This document shows positions 58,875-64,000 of a stretch of 64,000 bases of DNA, in pieces; the stretch's first letter is position 1; each line of letters begins with the position of its first letter. The position numbers were made by a program, and so were the translations under genes. This DNA is from Amphirosellinia nigrospora (taxonomy: Eukaryota > Ascomycota > Sordariomycetes > Xylariales > Xylariaceae): positions 5,801,569-5,865,568 of the forward strand of contig SCHM01000002.1 of assembly GCA_004123355.1 (NCBI GenBank), written 5' to 3'. A model generated the notes under the pieces. It did not search any database. It was given only the letters and a program-made list of their open reading frames with translations, and was not told where the DNA came from.

Positions 58875-59444
58875 GTTATCAGTAGGCGGGGTTTTAGTTG
58901 CAAAGACTGAGGCCTTGAACGAGGTTAATAGCATCAGGTAGGTACCTAATATATAAATTCTACAATAGGCTTTCATGTACTTAACTCTAAGTGATGCTCG
59001 TTGTCCCAAAGAGGAAAGGGGTGCGTGCTAGTATAGCGTAAAGTGGGTACTTTGACACACCTGGTTAGAGCTTCTGCCTGCTTGAGTACATATGGATATG
59101 TATGGATTGGAATTGTGGCGCGCATTGTTTGTGCACAGCCTTCTGACTCAAACCTAAACCACATTGGGCACCGGCTGTTCCAAGGCACGCTGCATCACCC
59201 AGCACTGATTTCTTCTTCTCACTGTCTCCGTCTCCAGCCTTTCTCCATCCCAACCATCTCACTCCCTCCCTCTCTCGTCCAGAACCATCGCGCGACTACT
59301 TTGATACGCCGTCGTTGTTGATTTTCAACCACGATTATTCGCTCCGTTTAATTGCACCGCGTTTTCGCTCGTCTCTACTTATCAAACACCCATCCTTCTC
59401 CAAGGCTCCAAGGCCTCACGCGTCCTAACTCTACCACTACCAAT
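58875..59444. promoter_or_regulatory. Bidirectional promoter between the RNase P subunit gene and SUB2
   Basis: 570 bases between two divergent RNA-processing genes. The SUB2 side is CT-rich (about 59205-59285, TCTTCTTCTC and CTCCCTCCCTCTCTC), as expected for its leader. The other side holds AGGTAGGTACCTA at about 58937. No TATA box is evident. Confidence 0.5.
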
Positions 59445-61525
59445 ATGTCTGCCGAGGAGGATCTCATCGACTACTCCGACGAGGAGCTAGCGACCAATGA
59501 TGCCGCACCCGCCAACGGAAAGAAGGCGGATGCCGCTGCTGCTGGAAATAATGTCGACAAGAAAGGTTCTTACGTGGGCATCCACTCCACCGGATTCCGC
59601 GACTTCCTACTGAAGCCTGAGCTTCTTCGGGCCATTGCCGATTGCGGATTCGAACATCCTTCGGAGGGTTAGTCTTAACATCTTACACGTTCCACATCAA
59701 GCAAACAAGCACCACCTATCCCTCCTTCAAGCCTCCGTCTCGTCGTCCGTCAAGCAAGTCAAGTCGCAAGTGGAGGAACGCCCGTCGTCCTATTCATGGA
59801 AGAGAATCGACACCGGCAATCGTGGGATCATTTCTCAACTGTGATCCCGACACGGCGATACTGCTGGGAGATTGTACTGGATAGAATAAGAGAGGGGGTT
59901 CTGCTCCAACCACAAGAATTATGTGTCTACGGTCACAATCTTGCTGGCTTTTTGTGAAGCTATTTCGCATCTAAGGCAAATGACGTATTTGCGTAAGCTT
60001 TCAATACTCATAACCTTTTGTCGAAGACAAATGACCATCTCTGGCCCCGAGCCTATGATGCGCTAGGAGCTTGGTTGTGTGTCTACACGCAGTTCCTCGC
60101 CATCTATAGATGTTCACGTTGAAGATCCTGCGAAGTTGGGCGATGTCGGTTCGAGATAGATTCTAGCGGTTCTAGCGAGCGACACGATGACGACGGACGG
60201 GCGGACGGACCTTGTCGATCCCCTTTTGCCGAACCCCTACCTTCTCCACGTTACGTTCTTATATCCGTCTTGGAACCCTATCTAACATCGATCGATACCT
60301 ACAGTCCAACAGACCTGTATTCCTCAGGCCCTTCTTGGATATTATCTGTCAGGCCAAGTCTGTCTCGGAAAGACAGCTGTCTTCGTCTTGACAACACTAC
60401 AGCAGGTCGAGCCGGTCGCTGGCGAGTGTTCAGTTCTGGTTATGTGCCACACTCGAGAACTAGCCTTCCAGATTCGAAACGAGTACAACCGCTTCAGCAA
60501 GTACATGCCTGATATCAAGACAGGCGTGTTTTATGGCGGTACTCCTATGCAGAAGGATGCTGAGATCCTCAAGAACAAGGATACTCACCCTCATATAATC
60601 GTTGGCACCCCTGGCCGTCTTAACGCTCTTATCCGTGACAAACATCTCCGCCTTGGAAGTGTTCGAATCTTTGTCTTGGATGAGTGTGATAAGATGCTTG
60701 ATGCCATTGGTAAGCGCTCTAGCATCACTATCCTGGCCTTGACTGACACGATCAGATATGCGCCGTGATGTCCAGGAGATCTTCCGATCAACCCCGACTC
60801 AGAAGCAGGTGATGATGTTCAGTGCTACTCTCTCAGATGAGATTAAGCCAATCTGCCGCAAATTCATGCAAAACCCCACGGAACATTATGTCGACGAAGA
60901 CACCAAGTTGACGCTGCATGGTCTCCAACAGTACTATATCAAGCTCGAGGAGAAGGAGAAGAACCGGAAACTCAATGAGCTTCTCGATGATCTCCAATTC
61001 AATCAGGTCATCATCTTTGTTAAGAGTACCGTTCGTGCTACTGAACTGGACAAGTTGCTTCGTGAGTGCAACTTCCCATCCATCGCGGTACATTCGGGCG
61101 TGAGCCAGGAGGAACGGTATGTGTATCCCTTCCCTTTGACGCAGGTGATTAAAACTAATGCACTGTAGTATTAAACGCTACAAGGAATTCAAAGAATTCA
61201 ACAAGCGAATTTGCGTTGCCACCGACGTCTTTGGACGTGGTATTGATATTGAACGTATCAATCTGGCAATTAATTACGATCTACCTGCCGATGCTGACTC
61301 ATATCTTCATCGTGTTGGTCGTGCTGGGCGTTTCGGCACTAAGGGCTTGCGATTTCGTTCGTGAGCAGTGATCAAGATCAAGAGGTTCTCAAGGCGATTG
61401 AAAAGCGGTTCGAGGTGGCTCTGCCGTAAGTAGCTCTCTCATATTCCCCTTATGTATGTGACTAACAAGGCCACAGTGAGTTCCCTAAGGATGGTATCGA
61501 TGCCAGCACTTATATGGCCTCGTAA
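59445..61525 (+). CDS. SUB2: ATP-dependent DEAD-box RNA helicase SUB2/UAP56
   Basis: Sub2 loads during spliceosome assembly and couples it to TREX-dependent mRNA export. Exons are 59445-59667, 60305-60709, 60756-61116, 61169-61425 and 61477-61525. The acidic start [15 protein letters not shown] is diagnostic. Motifs in order are the Q-motif helix [20 protein letters not shown] across intron 1 into VQQTCIPQA, motif I (LGKTAVFVL, damaged, see findings), [18 protein letters not shown], the DECD box ([10 protein letters not shown]), motif III ([10 protein letters not shown]), [24 protein letters not shown] and [14 protein letters not shown]. It ends [11 protein letters not shown]. Bases are missing near 60337 (five), 60362 (one) and 61349 (one). 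With these seven the exons total 1302 nt, or 433 residues, the normal length. The first intron is 637 nt. Confidence 0.96.
59668..60304 (+). other. Long first intron of SUB2
   Basis: 637 nt, donor GTTAGT, acceptor CTACAG, splitting the Q-motif region ([12 protein letters not shown]). Other introns in this gene are 46-52 nt. It contains no sizeable open frame that continues the protein. Confidence 0.8.
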
Positions 61526-62622
61526 ACCTGGAATCAATTTCTATTGAGGCTTATTGTCGCTCTGTGCCCATATTGTTTCCAGGCACCATTCCATGTGTTT
61601 ATTTTCCGTGTAGTTTGGCCATTTCCCCACGCAGGGAATATGATAGGGATGGATTTCAACTTGAAAACATGGCTCTGGTTGCCTAAATATCTGTAAAAGT
61701 ATACACGCCAGATGGGACGACGCTTTTTCTTTTATGCTTGAGGAGCAGGTGTGGAACTCAGGTAGCCCGCACATTCGAGGCGTCTCATCATGCCTACGTG
61801 CGATTGAGCTCGTCACCATTTGCGGTGATGGATTCATACGATGCAGCTCGAGCCCCTCGGAACAGATAGGATTTATAGCTTCTACAGCTCATTCGGGACA
61901 GTCAATTAGACTTGTATTAAAAATCCACCCCTCATATGTTATCGCATGCTGTTAGTCACGTAGTTTGTAATCTTACTTTGGCTTCTCCGTTCTTTAACTG
62001 TGTAGCAGTATCTATTATTCCCCCCTAGTCGCCCCCGTCCACTTGCTGTTTACACTGCAAATAACGGTATACACTTTGGAATTTCGCCGTTTGCGCAGGA
62101 ATTTCGACGCGTTCAGTACAGTTCGGTAAGTAATAAAATAAGTATACGATATGCTGGCATGGTGTATTTGCACGGCACGTAGCTAAAATAAGACAAATAG
62201 TGTAGCCCAGATGAGAGATGGTGCTTTCGTTCCTAAGATGAGACGCGGGTTAAGAAGATTCCAGACACGCGTAACAACAACGGCGCCACACTTTGTCTCT
62301 GGCATGTTAGTGTCACTTTATGTGGTTGTCAAGTTGCTGAGTAAATACCTCACCAAAGTAAGTAAATAATAACAAGTACCCATAGTCGCGCATATATAGA
62401 CTATACCCAGGAAGGTAGCGTATCAGGCATGGGACATTGCACTTAACAGATAGGCAGCATAATGAAGAAGAAGTTATTGTTTGTTTGTTTACTATCCGGA
62501 GGGTTGGTTCCAACTTATTTCAAACCCAAAACCCCAAAAGGCAGACGTTTTACCTAGTTCGCCTTGTTTCTCTGCTATTCATGCAATTATGTATGTACGA
62601 ACGATTTGCCAGCTCAGCTGTC
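61526..62622. other. Convergent 3' intergenic region
   Basis: Between the SUB2 stop (+) and the stop of the NIPA-type gene (-). No supportable gene; frames at 61541-61837 and 62313-62513 have no domain features. Confidence 0.6.
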
Positions 62623-64000
62623 TTAGACGGCGTCATCGCCTCTTCCTCTAGCAGACGGCGAGTCAGACCCAGTTCTAGGGCTCCTTTGCTGCTCGTCCTC
62701 ACGTCTCCGTTGTGTGCTCGGAACCGGGAGTATCCATGGCTGCCCGCTTCCACTATCTGTTGGACTCGCGACTGCAATGTCCGCGTGACTATTGTTATTG
62801 CTATTATCGCCTCCTCCTGCGCCCTGCCGCCACCACTTGAGCTTAAGAATCCCGCCCAGCGCGTTCTGCACTCCGGTAGCGGAAAAGCTTTTCCGACGAT
62901 CGTGTTTGCGCGCTGTGAAGCCGGGGAAGCCTGTAGATTTCCGCCGGCGGCGGAATATCCTTCGTGGACTCTCCCCACTATGACGGCCCGCTGGACCATT
63001 TAGGGACGCGACTGATCCTCCTCTTAATAAATGTCGTCCAGGTAGCAATGGCGTGCCTTCGTTGAGCGTAGGACCCGTCGGCATAGTGCTTGACCGCTGC
63101 CTACTGGGTCTGGCAGACTGTTGATCTTCCAGCTCGTCCCAGATCTCTTCATTCCAATGCTGGCTGGCTTTGCGGCTTGGTAGAAGGGGTGTCGTTTCAC
63201 GCCCAGGCGCAAATGTATCATATGCGGGTAGAGTCTCTTCTCCGTCTTCACTAAGAAGGTCGGAATCTACCGCAGACTCTTCTTCACCCTCCGTATCTTC
63301 TACAAGTCCCAATCCTGGCGTTAGTGTGGACTGGCCGACGGCCGGGTTGTGTTGCTCGTCACTGAGGCGCCAAGACAAGGCCAGGACGCCTGATAGCAAG
63401 ATGGCAGTACCAATGCCAATGAGACCGCCGTGTAAAGGTGAAATTAGGTCCGTCTGGCGGAAATAGATCAGACCGTCTAAAATAGCTATGATGTTGTAAA
63501 TGCAAAACACAAGGGGGTATAAAACTGATGTTGAAACGAGCTTCAAGCCACGGTGAAGGTAATACAGCTGGCTTAAAGCGAGGGCGACAAGCCCTAGGAC
63601 TAGAATCCATGATTGCCAGTGTACAAACTGATTGTCACTGTCGGCGATCGTTCTCAGAATCAGCTCGACTGCTGATTTAGCGAAGAGGAGGGAATGAGCA
63701 GAGAGGATGCCGCTGATGCAGCCATAGGCGAGGCCTCTGGCTAGACGAAACTTTGGGTTTTGGGAGACGCTCTTAAAGTGACTCGCGAATTCGATCGACA
63801 CGGCCATGGCGACAACCACGACAGCCTGCAGCGACATCCACACAATGAATTGCCACCTCCCCAATAGTTCTAGTAGCTCTTGTAAACTATGCGCGGGAGA
63901 GGGTATGGCGCCAAAGATAGCTATCATTGCAGCCCCTGCTGATACGAGGGCTGTTCCCAAAATGACCACTTTGTGAAGGGCTCGCCTAGTATTAATGTAG
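62623..64000 (-). CDS. NIPA-type magnesium/solute transporter (N-terminus beyond window edge)
   Basis: NIPA (DUF803) proteins are multi-pass membrane proteins related to drug/metabolite transporters; some carry Mg2+. The frame enters from the right edge with LILGEPFTKWSF (helix-end motif with LGE-P-F). One T is missing in the run near 63957, and it then continues as LGTALVSAGAAMIAIFGAIP. Membrane helices follow: WMSLQAVVVVAMAVSI, GLAYGCISGILSAHSLLFAK (a strongly conserved family stretch), ILVLGLVALALSQLYYLH, STSVLYPLVFCIYNIIAIL and LIGIGTAILLSGVLAL. The remaining 250 residues are a polar tail with Glu/Asp clusters, two TPLLP motifs (dileucine-like sorting signals) and basic runs (RRIFRRRRKS), ending GRGDDAV. 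The long tail is normal for filamentous fungi. The N-terminal helices are missing only because of the window edge. Confidence 0.88.
   Translation of the reverse strand, partial: YINTRRALHKVVILGTALVSAGAAMIAIFGAIPSPAHSLQELLELLGRWQFIVWMSLQAVVVVAMAVSIEFASHFKSVSQNPKFRLARGLAYGCISGILSAHSLLFAKSAVELILRTIADSDNQFVHWQSWILVLGLVALALSQLYYLHRGLKLVSTSVLYPLVFCIYNIIAILDGLIYFRQTDLISPLHGGLIGIGTAILLSGVLALSWRLSDEQHNPAVGQSTLTPGLGLVEDTEGEEESAVDSDLLSEDGEETLPAYDTFAPGRETTPLLPSRKASQHWNEEIWDELEDQQSARPSRQRSSTMPTGPTLNEGTPLLPGRHLLRGGSVASLNGPAGRHSGESPRRIFRRRRKSTGFPGFTARKHDRRKSFSATGVQNALGGILKLKWWRQGAGGGDNSNNNSHADIAVASPTDSGSGQPWILPVPSTQRRREDEQQRSPRTGSDSPSARGRGDDAV

Noticed and set aside
59055-59090. TGGTTAGAGCTTCTGCCTG, similar to a tRNA D/anticodon stretch
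   Set aside because: There is no GGTTCRA box within tRNA distance and no acceptor pairing.
1-64000. CRISPR arrays, bacterial operons, prophage or insertion sequences
   Set aside because: No spaced repeats, ribosome-binding sites or transposases; the spliced genes show this is fungal nuclear DNA.

Overview
This is nuclear DNA of a filamentous ascomycete, most likely a Sordariomycete. The genes carry short introns with GTRAGT donors, CTAAC-like branch sites and YAG acceptors. The gene set is fungal: a Tea1-type kelch protein, KOG1/raptor, DASH subunit Hsk3, a class II hydrophobin, a PhiA-type cell-wall protein, a HET-domain relic and a fungal rhodopsin-like membrane protein. The genus cannot be fixed from the sequence.

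Layout. 1-3353 (-): kelch/coiled-coil polarity protein, cut by the left edge. 6500-11121 (+): KOG1/raptor, the TORC1 scaffold. 11982-14406 (-): a repeat-rich disordered protein of unknown function. 15257-15944 (-): PhiA-like secreted protein with a GC-AG intron. 18225-19313 (+): a protein with a decayed nucleotidyltransferase-like fold. 19650-24620: a graveyard holding a HET-domain relic and a large broken gene of unknown family. 27750-28184 (-): class II hydrophobin. 35043-35984 (-): DJ-1/PfpI protein. 38187-38761 (-): RRM protein. 47225-49873 (+): ketopantoate-reductase-like protein with a long disordered tail. 52114-52956 (+): Hsk3. 53952-54828 (+): PTPLA/PHS1-type dehydratase. 56020-57532 (+): rhodopsin-like membrane protein. 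58369-58874 (-): RNase P Rpr2/Rpp21/Snm1-type subunit. 59445-61525 (+): SUB2/UAP56 helicase. 62623-64000 (-): NIPA-type transporter, cut by the right edge. Long AT-rich stretches (about 24.6-27.7, 29-35 and 39-46 kb) hold nothing I can support as a gene.

The most important general observation concerns sequence quality. Most long conserved genes, including normally essential ones (KOG1, SUB2, the RNase P subunit), are broken by single missing bases, often in homopolymer runs. For the hydrophobin, DJ-1, RRM, PHS1, rhodopsin, RNase P and SUB2 genes, the summed exon lengths become multiples of three only when the inferred missing bases are put back. This points to indel errors in the assembly, not gene death. 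The HET relic and its neighbour differ: they carry stop substitutions of TGG->TAG/TGA type, as repeat-induced point mutation would leave, and look truly decayed.

The genes form no single pathway. The left and right ends are housekeeping (polarity, TORC1, kinetochore, lipid elongation, RNA processing, ion transport). The middle is accessory (surface proteins, HET relic, unknown repeat proteins). I do not see a convincing new multi-gene system. The oddest items are the decayed nucleotidyltransferase protein beside the HET relic, the repeat-rich protein at 12-14 kb, and the unknown large relic at 20.9-24.6 kb.
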